This document shows positions 1 through 9,117 of a stretch of 64,000 bases of DNA, piece by piece. The position numbers and the translations under genes are program-made. Where the stretch lies: assembly GCA_963970005.1 (NCBI GenBank), contig CAXAMN010003547.1, forward strand, positions 242,816 through 306,815, written 5' to 3'. Position 1 is the stretch's first letter; each line of letters opens with the position of its first letter. The notes under the pieces were generated by a model, which saw only the letters and a list, made by a program, of their open reading frames with translations, did no database searches and was not told the origin of the DNA. This DNA is from Durusdinium trenchii (Eukaryota > Sar > Dinophyceae > Suessiales > Symbiodiniaceae).

Positions 1-880
1 TCTTGGCCTGCTGTCACCCATCTACTTGCAGCGATACATCTCAGTTATAACTTCTTGTGTCTTCATAAACATGTGCACCTCTCGATGTCAGCATGCACAT
101 GAATACAACCCTTAAAAGTTTTTGCCCTCAGTCTCACTCAACCGGGTACCTGCGCTTCGCTCGTTGGCACCCATGTACCGCTTAGCTTCGGAGTTGCAAG
201 GGTCGCTGCCAAGATGATATTGAAGATAACGTCGACCGGCTCCACACCGCGCCTCGGCTTCGCTCGCATCACACGGATTCGCCGCTTCGTCCTACTTTCT
301 CCACTGCTCCTCTATAAAAAACTTACGCACTTTTACATCACGGAACTGAACACAACTTTTTTGTCAAAGGTACTTCTGTCAATACAGGTTTTCCGCTTTC
401 TTTTACATCCCAGGACTCAACACAACTTCTTTATCGAAGAAACCTGTAGTAACGTTCTTTGTTTTTCAGTCGCTGTCAATTGCAGTCCCCCACCCTCTAC
501 GATGCGCTTGCACAAGTTTCGCCTATTTCAACAACCATGAGAGGCAACTCTCCACGCCGGACAGCGACTTGAATTTGTCACTGCCCAAGCAACAGTGACT
601 CCAGCTTCGTTCTGCGCGCAAGGCATGTAGGCCAGTTGTACGGCTGATCCATGTTCATCCGCCCAGCGAGCATCTGGAAACAACGCCCCCACTAGCAGTA
701 ACCATCAGTTGTTTTCAAAACGTCCAGAAAACACTCTAGTCTGGACACAACACCCCCACTTGATCTTCCATCACCACGTTAGTATGAAAGAATACAAACG
801 AGTAAATCTCTTACTTCTGACTTGTCTGACCAGAGTGAAAATACTCAAAACCCGGTGCCACACTGCCGTAGTTCATGTCT
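1..880. other. No supportable gene
   Basis: Left edge of the window. I see no exon with convincing borders and no repeat beyond short runs. A 108-residue plus-strand frame at 214-540 has no recognisable motif and no splice logic, and is treated as chance. Confidence 0.4.
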
Positions 881-888
881 CGAACAAT

Positions 889-1086
889 TCATCTCTGCCA
901 AAGATGTTCGAGCCGCACCTTGTGTACCCGTAGCGATGCCCGGTCCAATTGCCAGGTCCACTGCAAGATCTTCTTCTGCTGAAAGGCCGGAGATCGGAGG
1001 ACATCCAGAGCGCCACGGCGGAGTGGCATCCGCTCAGGAACGAACAAGCGCACGAACCGCACACATTGCGCTTCAAAGAACGACAA
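889..1086 (-). CDS. Candidate exon, unknown function
   Basis: An open minus-strand frame whose composition looks protein-like (a stretch rich in R, V and L, then WTWQLD). No domain is recognised. It lies downstream of the signal-peptide exon at 5.37 kb on the same strand, so it could be a late exon of that gene. Borders are not resolved. It may equally be a chance frame. Confidence 0.22.
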   Translation of the reverse strand: MSFFEAQCVRFVRLFVPERMPLRRGALDVLRSPAFQQKKILQWTWQLDRASLRVHKVRLEHLWQR

Positions 1087-1197
1087 CGCCTCACCACATG
1101 AGATTTCAAGTACAACATAGGTGGGGTTGTCGAAAGAATACCGCAGCTATCAGACTGTGCAAGCTCTTGCAAACGATGAACTTGACCCTCCCTATCC

Positions 1198-1619
1198 CTA
1201 TCCCTCTCTTCTGGGTAGCCACCGTTGACCCAGTGACCATCCTGCGTCTAGCAACATCTTGCGCAACCGTGAATCGAAACCGGTTTCACGAATGCTCTGA
1301 CTGAAATGCGGCCAGAATGCCTGCTCAAACCAAGCTTCCGCCTCAAACGCATCGCCGAAGCAGCCACGACGTCGGCGACATGCACCCTTTGGCAGGGGCA
1401 AGCCGCACACTGACGCAAACTCTTGCACGAGATCTCTGTATGACTCGTCACCCATGGAAGTCCGCAGCTTCGCGCTCAACGAGTGATACTTCCGCAGCTC
1501 ACGCATGGCGTGTTCCACTGTTTGGAAGCCGATCAGTGTTCACCACGCCTCACCCAGATGATGCGCTGCCACCTGCCGGAAGCGCCGCGCGAGCTCCAAG
1601 TACAGTGGCACAACCTAAG
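1198..1619 (-). CDS. Candidate TPR-like exon, possibly broken
   Basis: The minus frame reads LYLELARRFRQVAAHHLG, a stop (TGA), then VEHAMRELRKYHSLSAKL and about 70 more residues. Amphipathic helices with Leu/Ala/Gly spacing resemble tetratricopeptide repeats, but only loosely. The stop may mark a very short intron (a GTGAGG donor lies just before it and an AAACAG acceptor just after, about 36 nt), or the copy may be a pseudogene. It is in line with the signal-peptide gene to the right. The TPR assignment is an inference from spacing only. Confidence 0.25.
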
Positions 1620-1869
1620 TCTGAAGTCATCTCTGTTCGAGGCGTTATATGACTTGGCTTTGATGTCAGGCCATCCACAACGATCTTTACACTACACTGC
1701 ACCAAGGAGCTTTCACAATGATTATATATATTTATAGACAGACCCACCCCAATGTATGTCAGATTCTGTCAGTATAGCGCCCATGGAGTGTCTGCATCAT
1801 AAGTTCTTCACATTGAATATCTATGTACAGGCCCCTTGCTTGCCAAGATACTCGGCAAGTCGGCGGCTC

Positions 1870-2010
1870 CCTCTTCTCAGGGCGCTCACCCAACAGCTGC
1901 CACGTGCAACGCCAGGTGCCCGGCCCCAGTGTCAGCAACGGACCGCACGCGAAGCCTGCCTGTTGCAGGATACGCAGCGACAGCAGCCGCGGGAAGCACT
2001 CTCCTCGAAC
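1870..2010 (-). CDS. Candidate exon, unknown function
   Basis: On the minus strand a CTGCAG acceptor is followed by an open frame (CVRGECFPRLLSLR, later GTWRCTWQLLG) that stops being convincing at a G|GTGAGC donor. The CTWQLLG end is reminiscent of WTWQLD in the candidate near 1 kb, which hints at a repeated unit. No family is recognised. Confidence 0.25.
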
Positions 2011-2094
2011 GCACCGCTGCAGGGCAGAAACACACCAGTACAACGAGCGAGGCGAGAAAGACAACTACACAAACAGTGACAAACTGATCGAAAA

Positions 2095-2200
2095 CACGAA
2101 GAAAGAGGAGACAGAGAGATAGAGCGAGAGACCACGAAAAACACAGAGAGAGCGAAAGCGAGAGACCCAGGGAGAGAGAGAGAGAGAGAGAGAGACAGAT
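2095..2200. repeat. GA-rich microsatellite
   Basis: Purine-rich tract dominated by GA and GAGA units (longest pure run about 2173-2195). It creates artificial Leu/Ser-rich minus frames that should not be read as genes. Confidence 0.85.
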
Positions 2201-3034
2201 AAAGCAAGCTAATAGCAAAAAACAAATTGAAGACAGAGACAACAGACACACCGACAAAGCAGTGGTTTCATACAAGGCAAGCCAATCAAGCAAGAGCAAG
2301 CCATGGCATTAGGAACTCTGCACATGTTCCTACACATTTCAAACCACAACCGAGCGCACAACACGACCCTGACGCTCCTCCGCCGAAGCAAGATTTCAAC
2401 GCTGAGTTCACCACACCAGCGCCGGAGAGCAAGAGCGCCCCCCAATCCATCGGCAGCTGCTGCATCAAGCTGCTGATGCAGAGAAGAGCGCCCACCGTCT
2501 TGGTCAACCGCGTGCCACGCTGGACACGCGATTGACCAACACGGCGGTTCTTCACCTTCAGGACAATCACTTGCTCACTGTTCGAAGCTACATTTTACGC
2601 CATGCTGAAATCAGCCTTATGATCGCCACCAACAACGTGCTGAGGCAACAGCACTAACTTGCAACCGATTACTGCTTCCTGCCAAAAATTGCCACACCAC
2701 CAGAAATACCAAAACAGTCCACCAACTAACCGCCGATAAACGCCTTGCCTTCTTTGGGCGGCCCTTCTTCCGGCACAAGCTTTGCTGGCTGCGGCGCCAA
2801 CGCTTCACTGCCCCACTCCACCCCAGGCCAAATTCTCAACAAAACATATCCCTCGACCAGCATCCCACACGAGCATCGGCTCCAGATATGCCCACCAACT
2901 CTAGACTATCCAGCAGGTTACTTCGATTGATACCTCTGAGTGTTCAAGTCCAGGTCGGTAGCTGTCATCCAAACACATCCTGCTATGCAACATGGCGTGG
3001 CATAAGCTCCAGCGATGTTGTGTCTTGGTCTCCT

Positions 3035-3335
3035 CTGCCTCTATCTCTGTCTCTCTGTCTGCTTCTCTGTCCATTTGTCTGTCCAACATTCTGTCCCTTC
3101 AATTCCAACAGACCAAGTCCGACAGCCAGACAGGCCGACTCACCGACCAACACCAACGGACAAACACACAGACAAACAGACCAACGAACAGACCCACCGA
3201 CAGACAAAACAGGACAAGACAGAACAAGACAAGAGAGGACAGACAACCACGACAGACAGACAGCCAGATAGCGAGGAAGCCAAAGACAGAGACAGAGACA
3301 GACAAACAAAGAAGAGAGAGAGAGAGTCCACATGT
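3035..3335. repeat. Low-complexity CTGT / ACAG tract
   Basis: About 300 bases of degenerate TCTGTCTCTG on the left passing into GACAGACA and GAGAGA on the right. All six frames are open over parts of it, an effect of the four-base periodicity. The two halves are roughly complementary and could fold on each other. Confidence 0.75.
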
Positions 3336-3424
3336 TCTCCATAGACGGGCCAGGTTCCACACCTGCCCTCGGCCTGCTACGAAGTTAGTCAGATGAGTTT
3401 TGCAGCACCATTACTGTGCACTAT

Positions 3425-3570
3425 CCTTCCGTTTCTCCCTTCACCGCACTCGAGCGGCGCAACTCTCGTCCACGAAGCCCTCGAATCGCGAAGACAACGC
3501 AGCGCAGCCAGCGCCTCGTCCGCTTTCTCAGCGCTCACGAGCCACACGCGCTCGCCACGCAAGCACACTG
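3425..3570 (-). CDS. Candidate exon, unknown function
   Basis: On the minus strand a GGCTTCAG acceptor precedes an open frame (CLRGERVWLVSAEKADEALA...) ending near a G|GTGAAG donor. Acidic/basic helical composition with even Ala/Leu spacing is protein-like. No domain recognised. Position and strand fit an internal exon of the gene that begins near 5.37 kb. Confidence 0.3.
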
Positions 3571-4203
3571 AAGCCCGAGTCATTCGATTGCACAATATAC
3601 TATATATACCTGCAACCTCAACGTCCTTCAAATTTGCAAGTCGTATTATGAGTCAACTCCTCTACTCGAAAGCCTATATTTATACGAAGAGGCGTCTTTT
3701 ATTTGGAGTCTCTGAGACTCTACATTGTGTGATTCACTCAGCCACCGAGCGACGCAACCGCACGATACACAAGAAAACACCGGACGTGTGTATTTCCCAT
3801 CAAAACGGGACATGCATTGGATTCTCAGGTGACTTGTGGCATCTGGGCAGCCAACACCGAACTTGAACCAATTTCTTTGTGGTGGGCCTTGCTAGTGGGT
3901 GGTGGTGTTTCGAAATAAGTACTGTCCGCAGTTTGTTCAGCTTTCTCAGACAAATCCAAGAATGTTTGGTGTGAATTTGCAACAGTCATACACGTAGACG
4001 ATGAACGTTTAAAAATCGTCCGGCCGGGGCCAGCAATAAAGTATTGTTGTTGAACAAGTACCACAAAGGCTGGATTCAGAATAGTTCTGAATCTAAGACA
4101 GCTGCATGGGCAAAATGAAATACAACTGGCACATGCGACAATGCTGATGAACTAGATAGTGCACCAACTCAGCACCTGCCAACAAGCTACACCCAGCAGT
4201 CTT

Positions 4204-4509
4204 TCAAGACAGTCCACGCTGGTCCGGTGTGAATTCCAGTTCGGTATAGTTCGGTTCTCTAAGGTCCTCCGACCTCGTGAGCACGGGCCCCAACATCCAG
4301 CAACTAGCAGCTTCTGCACCTTCTCTGGAGCATGCTTCCCGGTGGTGATGCTCTCCACACCGCTGCATCCCGAAACCCTCCAGGGCCTCGGTCTCGAGCG
4401 AAAGCCCCAGGGATCTCCGGACGGACGGTGTCTCAGCTCCCAGGATCCGATCTGACTCAACCATTCCCATGATCCAACGGATCGGCAGAGATATACCGCC
4501 CAACAGCAT
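4204..4509 (-). CDS. Candidate exon, unknown function
   Basis: About 100 codons open on minus, with mixed charged composition and no low complexity (for example MGMVESDRILGAETPSVRR). An overlapping plus frame of similar length exists, so strand choice is uncertain. Minus is preferred because every recognisable exon in the window is on minus. No family recognised. Confidence 0.25.
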   Translation of the reverse strand: MLLGGISLPIRWIMGMVESDRILGAETPSVRRSLGLSLETEALEGFGMQRCGEHHHREACSREGAEAASCWMLGPVLTRSEDLREPNYTELEFTPDQRGLS

Positions 4510-4879
4510 CGGTTCTCGGAGGGGGTTGTTCCGAATGGTATGAGAGTCCGACTTCCAGTATAATCTGTCACATGGTCCGTTTTGCGCACCTTGCTTGGAA
4601 GAGTATGGAAGTGTTTACACGGTGTAACACTTCGAGACACATACATTGCTTAGAACACAGTTTGGATGGTCATGGATGCTAGACAAATACTCATACCCCT
4701 CATTCCATACACCTTTCGGATAGAATGGAACCCATGTGAGCAGCTCTTACTGCCCACAAGCACCATGCAACATCTACCAAGCAAAGAGTTGTGATGTGAA
4801 AGAGACTGGTGAGGTCGAGCGAACTGAACATGGGCGTCATCGTTTCCATTCGTTGCCCATGTCAAACGAGCGGCACTTG

Positions 4880-4992
4880 CTCCAGCGAGCTTGCTCGGTG
4901 CAGGAAGGCAGGTCCCTCCGTCTTGGCACCGAGCATTGCCGTGGACGTGTCTCTCGTGTGGACATTGCCGGGACGCAAGACAGTAGTGCTTG
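4880..4992 (-). CDS. Candidate exon 2 of the signal-peptide gene
   Basis: On minus a CTGTAG acceptor opens a frame TTVLRPGNVHTRDTSTAMLG running to a GTGCCG donor candidate or to a stop. Its end (FLHRASSLEQ) faintly echoes EASSLHRNTP in the signal-peptide exon to the right. The role is unknown. Another frame of the same stretch gives the EGF-like string CQDGGTC, so frame choice is not certain. Confidence 0.25.
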
Positions 4993-5048
4993 CTACAGAT
5001 CGATCTTAAATAAATGTAAAACGAAAAAACATCTTTAAAACATAAAAA

Positions 5049-5375
5049 TCAATCAGATAAACTTCTATAAGATTGACGCGAACAATTCGACTGAGTCGCG
5101 GTGCAAGGGCATGGTGCCTCTGAGGGTTTGCGATTTTGTCCATGAGTTTTTGAGTCGAGCTTCCAACCCATTGCTTTCAACGTGCTCAACCGTTCTCCCA
5201 CGCAACCCAGGTGCTCGGCGTGGCACATGGACGGCGTGTTCCTGTGCAGCGACGATGCCTCCTTGAAGAAGCGCTTGACCCGTGCGTTGGAGGACGCCGG
5301 TGCCAAGCTCAGGAGAATGACAAACGCAACCAGCACAAACATGTTTTTTTTCTCCAAATTTTCGCTTTGTTTCAT
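5049..5375 (-). CDS. Secreted or membrane protein, N-terminal exon
   Basis: The minus frame starts at 5375 (or at the in-frame Met at 5342). It has a short charged N-terminus, then a hydrophobic core (MFVLVAFVILLSLAPASS) and a small-residue end (SNA), a textbook signal peptide likely cut before RVKRFF. The mature start has Cys residues (MCHAEHLGC). A G|GTTGAG donor at 5191 suggests the first exon spans about 5191-5375 and continues in exons further left; without splicing the frame ends at 5049 as a 108-residue protein. The gene faces away from the complex repeat at 5.4-7.1 kb, which would hold its promoter. No family recognised. Confidence 0.5.
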   Translation of the reverse strand: MKQSENLEKKNMFVLVAFVILLSLAPASSNARVKRFFKEASSLHRNTPSMCHAEHLGCVGERLSTLKAMGWKLDSKTHGQNRKPSEAPCPCTATQSNCSRQSYRSLSD

Positions 5376-5530
5376 TTGTTAAAACCTGCAGGAAAGAAAA
5401 ATAGGGGCGGCAGCCCTTAAATCCGGGCGCCGGCCACGAAGCCCGTGCCCTGCCCGGAGGGCCTTTGGTGGTAACCGAAGGTTATATACGGGCGCGCCCC
5501 CTGCCGCCGACCCTCGGTGGGGACCCACTG

Positions 5531-5592
5531 ATGCCCCTGTAATTTACAGTGTTTTTTGCGTGCGATGTTCAAGAACACTGTGTTTTACAGGG
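5531..5592. repeat. Imperfect hairpin CCCTGTAATTTACAGTG
   Basis: The left arm CCCTGTAATTTACAGTG and right arm CACTGTGTTTTACAGGG are imperfect reverse complements around a loop of about 25 nt. The same arrangement recurs at about 6287-6350, so it is part of the composite repeat. Function unknown. Confidence 0.6.
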
Positions 5593-5739
5593 TTTATTGC
5601 GCATATCGAAGTACGACGCGGGGAAAAGGGAGAAATGCAAAAATGCTGTGTTTTTCAAGGGTGGTGTTGGTAATGCGCGCCGGGCGGACAGGCTTAATCG
5701 ACATTTTGTGGGTAGAGGCCCTCCAGACGACTTAAATTG

Positions 5740-5995
5740 TCTAACATATCCTCAACATAGGCCCAAGATAGCCAACATATCCCCAACATATGCCCAACAT
5801 AGCCTCCAAGATGGCTCAACATAGGGCCAACATAGGCCAACATGGGGCCAACATAGGCCCAACATAGGCCAACATAGGCCTAACATAGGCCAACATAGGC
5901 TCAACATGGGCCCAAGATGTGCCCAACATAGACCACATGGGCCCAGCTTGGCCCAACCTAGGGCCAAGATGCGCACCAGATAGCTTAACTTTGCT
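5740..5995. repeat. CCAACATAGG array
   Basis: About 20 degenerate copies of a 10-12-bp unit (GCCCAACATAGG). Comparable arrays occupy 6480-6790 and a short piece near 6945-7030. The minus translation is a meaningless PMLGLCWPML repeat. Confidence 0.85.
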
Positions 5996-7712
5996 CAATA
6001 TAGGGCCCCCGTCTCCGACGCGGACCAGTTTCCCACCTTGGCACCACCCAGGGCCCAGTACGCCCCCGATAGCTTAACGTGCACCCGACCCAGCCCTACA
6101 CAGACCCAAGTGGGCCGGCGCCCGGCTGTTAGGCGTAAGCCTTTAAATCCGGGCGCCGGCCAGGACGCCCGTGGCATGCCCGGAGGGCCTCCGGTGGTAA
6201 CCGAAGGTTATAGACGGGCGCGCCGGCTGCCGCCGACCCTCGTTCCCAAAACGGGGGGACTCCCAGGTCACTTCCTGTTCACTGATGCCCCTGTAATTTA
6301 CAGTGTATCGTATGTGTGAGGTATAAAAAAACACTGTGTTTTACAGGGTTTCGGGCCCCTCGGCAGCCGAGAATTTCAGCTTGGCGATGTCAAAAAACGT
6401 AGGTTTTTCCAGTGCTTTTGCTTTGCGGGAAGGAAAAATCGTAAAAAGTTGTATCGGAAGATTTTTTCAACATAAAGTGCCTAACATATCCACAACATAG
6501 GCCCAAGATAGCCAACATATCCCCAACATATGCCCAGCCTCCGAGATGGCTCAACATAGCGCCAACATGAGGCCAACATGGGGCCAACATACGCCAACAT
6601 AGGCCCAACCTAGGCCAACATAGGCCTAACATAGGGCAACATAGGCCCAACATCGGCGCAACATGGGCCCAAGATGTGCCCAACATAGACCACATGGGCA
6701 CAACTTGGCCCAAACTAGGGCTCAGATGCGCACCAGATAGCTTAATTTTGCTCAATATAGGCCCCACCAAGGCCAACATAGGTGTGACATACGCCCCACA
6801 GACCCAAGTGGGCCGGCGCCCGGCAGTTAGGCGTAAGCCTTTAAATCCGGGCGCCGGCCACGAAGCCCGGGCCCTGCCCGCAGGGCCTTCGGTGGTAACC
6901 GAAGGTTATAGACGCTCGCCCCCCCAACCGCCGACCCTCGTCACCAACTTGGCCCAACCTAGGGCGAAGATGCGCGCCAGATAGCTTAACTTTGCTCAAT
7001 ATAGGCCCCACCAAGGCCAACATAGGCGTGACATACGCCCCACAGACCCAAGTGGGCCGGCGCCCGGCTGTTAGGCGTAAGCCTTTAAATAATAGTTAAA
7101 CAATATCCCCCCCTGCAAAATGGCAGGTCGCGTCTCTCAACGCATGACGTAGATTGAATTGGTCGAACTGGTTGAAGAGTTCAGACAGCTGATCAGCACT
7201 CATTGATTGCTCCGGTGCGTACCCAAATGGCTCAGATGGAACTAGACCTGTCAGAACCGTATTGTGATCACTCCTAGAGCAGGCCAATCTAGCTTAACTG
7301 TGCACCGGCTGTGGCCAGCGTCCGGCTTCGGAAGATCAACCTGTTCTATAGCAAAGTTACGTAAGGAGAGCTTGCAACTTGAATATGTGTCGCAGCAGCC
7401 ACACCTGAATTGGGACTTAGTCTCAATATGATTGAGGGGTTTGTTGACCGCGTGGAACCAAAAACAACCGCCCCGGCGGCACTCCCGTATCCATCTCCCA
7501 CGTCTCCCTCCAGTCACTCTCGGGCCGGGGACCGGGAGCACCGAGGCCCCGCACCCTTGGCATTGGACCGGGCCATCCCTGCGGCGCGGAGACGAACGAC
7601 GAACACGGACCCGACGACGGACCAACAGGGACCCACCGATTCGCCTGGTTCGACCTGGTCCAACGTACCCTCAACGTTCACAGCCTGGCCAGGAGGGTGC
7701 TGGTATAATGAT

Positions 7713-7803
7713 CTATAATTGGTTGATGTTCCCCAAGATGTCCAAGACGCACATCCAAGATGAATGGTGCAGGAAACCCCAGAACTTCACCAAGACTCTT
7801 GAC
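7713..7803 (-). CDS. Modular gene, module M6 block 5 and probable C-terminus
   Basis: After a GGTCTCAG acceptor the minus frame reads SRVLVKFWGFLHHSSWMCVL and reaches a stop at 7713. It aligns residue for residue, without gaps, with block 5 of module M2 (GKITFLFYRHSHH joined to IHFSGLAV): basic residue, beta-strand, F(W/Y), HH pair, hydrophobic end. It is the leftmost block of the gene, so the stop is read as the natural end of the protein. The phase at the junction with the block-4 exon is not fully resolved; a GA donor would fit. Confidence 0.5.
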
Positions 7804-8062
7804 CTGAGACCAGTCACTGGACAGTGCAGTGCAACGTTCTCGCTCCGAGTCTTCACCGCAGACCACCGCAGAGAGCTTTTCCAAGTGGCTTTTCCAAGTG
7901 CGGAAGGGAAGAAGTGCAACATGCAGCTGACATCTGCATGTTGCTCTCTGCCCAGCTCCCTGTTACAACATGTTACAACCCATGTTACAAAGAACGTAGA
8001 TCTGTTTATCACAGGTCGCATTCCTGCTTCGACGATGTTGTCAAAGGATGTCGTCCTCGCAC

Positions 8063-8183
8063 CCCCTTCTTCCAGCCACCCGAGCTTCCAACCGGTCCTT
8101 CGAAGGTGGGGGCAGTGCTCTTGCCCTGGACCGTGGTCACCATTTGCCCACCGTTCACTTTCAGCCCATTCTTGCCAGGCGCC
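8063..8183 (-). CDS. Modular gene, module M6 block 4
   Basis: The exon starts at a GCCGAG|G acceptor and reads APGKNGLKVNGGQMV, then TTVQGKSTAPTFEG and a Gly/Ser-rich end. This is the N.L.VNG ... T.QG...APT segment found in M1, M4 and M5. The two free bases left by the preceding exon (GC at 8586) restore an Ala codon with the first base here, so the splice keeps frame. The exact 3' border is uncertain: GTGCGA at 8062, or a GA or GC donor up to 15 nt earlier. Confidence 0.6.
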
Positions 8184-8585
8184 CTCGGCCGCAAAAGGCG
8201 AGTCCCCCGCGGCTCCGGGAGAAGCCGAAACGCGGACTCCGTCCCGTCCGACGACCACGAGACCGCGGGGGGGGTGGTTCAACGCGGGCGACTCCAAACG
8301 GGCGCAGCTACTAATTGCGTGGCGCCGTGGGCCACAACCAACGCGCCCAAAGCGTGGCGATGCCCAGCGGACAGTTCTTGGCGGTGGGGTTCCGGATCCG
8401 AAGGTCTCTTCATGAAGGTCTTTCATGGTCTTTCTTGGGAGGCGTCTAGTGCATTCTAGTGCCCAGAAGTTGGGGTCAAGCCTGGCGAACACAACGTTTG
8501 CTCCGAGACGTCCCTTTAGGACACCTCCTGCTTGTTGTCCAGGTCCTCTAAAACAGAACACCGCCATCCGAAGCCAACCAGGCAC

Positions 8586-8696
8586 GCCGAAGCAAACTGG
8601 TAGATCCGGAAAGTGTAGAGCTTGTTGGGTTTCAAGTCCACCACGAGCGCTCTGCCCGACCCAGGCCGGTTCCGCAGGACTCCCATGGCGTAGCTC
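8586..8696 (-). CDS. Modular gene, module M6 blocks 2 and 3
   Basis: After a CCGGAG|G acceptor the frame reads SYAMGVLRNRPGSG, VVDLKPNKLYTFR and IYQFAS. It has the GFLRN.PG, GL.PG and Y.F.IYQFA signatures of the module in one exon; in M5 these blocks are split by an intron. The first base G completes an Arg codon with the AG left by the block-1 exon at 9023. The exon ends at a GTGCC donor. The alternating hydrophobic pattern (LYTFRIYQF) suggests beta strands of a sandwich fold such as malectin-like, CBM or FN3; that fold is an inference. Confidence 0.65.
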
Positions 8697-9022
8697 CTCC
8701 GGAAAAAAGAGGCAGGGAGGGAGGATGCTAGCGGAGGAGCAGGGCCCCCTCTTTGCGGTTCCATCAAACACCAGTTTGCTGTGAAAATTCTACGGTGACC
8801 ATCTGTATTGACTTCGGTCATTTGTTTGACGAAATGGACTAGAAGCTGTATGGACGCTACTGGCAGCGTCCGATACTGGAAACCCAAAGGCGTCATCACT
8901 TGGCTTGTTGGGGAATCCAATGACTCATGGGTTGTTTGTCGAGTATACAGCAAGCAGGAAACCATTGGTTTCCCCCGACCAATCGAGTGAGTTCCCTGGG
9001 GCGCTGTTTTTGTCAAAAGCGC

Positions 9023-9117
9023 CTGACGTGCGTCCAACCAGAAAGAACACATCTGAAGCCGCCGCTCAGCATGTAGTGGTACCCGTGTTTGGGATTCAGA
9101 TTCGCGTTAGGCCAGTC
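9023..9117 (-). CDS. Modular gene, module M6 block 1
   Basis: A CCTAAG|G acceptor opens in phase 0 with DWPNANLNPKHGYHYML, followed by SGGFRCVLSGWTHVR. It aligns position by position with M5 block 1 (PGYIHMLSNGYVVELKGWTHTR). The exon ends at AG|GCGCTT, a GC donor; joined to 8696 it gives WTHVR-SYAMGVLRN in frame. A GT donor at this point would not keep the alignment, so this intron is good evidence for the non-canonical splicing typical of dinoflagellates. Confidence 0.65.

Larger units (their letters stand above)
5402..7092. repeat. Tandem complex repeat with GC-rich hairpins
   Basis: A composite unit recurs about every 0.7 kb (5402, 6098, 6794 and a truncated copy at 7043). Its core contains a perfect 13-bp inverted repeat, GGCCGGCGCCCGG / CCGGGCGCCGGCC, with arms at 6113-6125 and 6149-6161 in copy 2 and at 6811-6823 and 6847-6859 in copy 3. 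A second short GC hairpin and a conserved GGTAACCGAAGG follow. Between cores lie arrays of a CCAACATAGG-type 10-12-mer. Not coding. It lies between the 3' end of the modular gene and the start of the signal-peptide gene. Confidence 0.85.

Noticed and set aside
7713-8771. 352-residue continuous minus frame
   Set aside because: It runs through two introns. The module blocks inside it lie in different frames, so the long frame is a chance result of GC-rich DNA; only the block-2/3 and block-5 parts are used.
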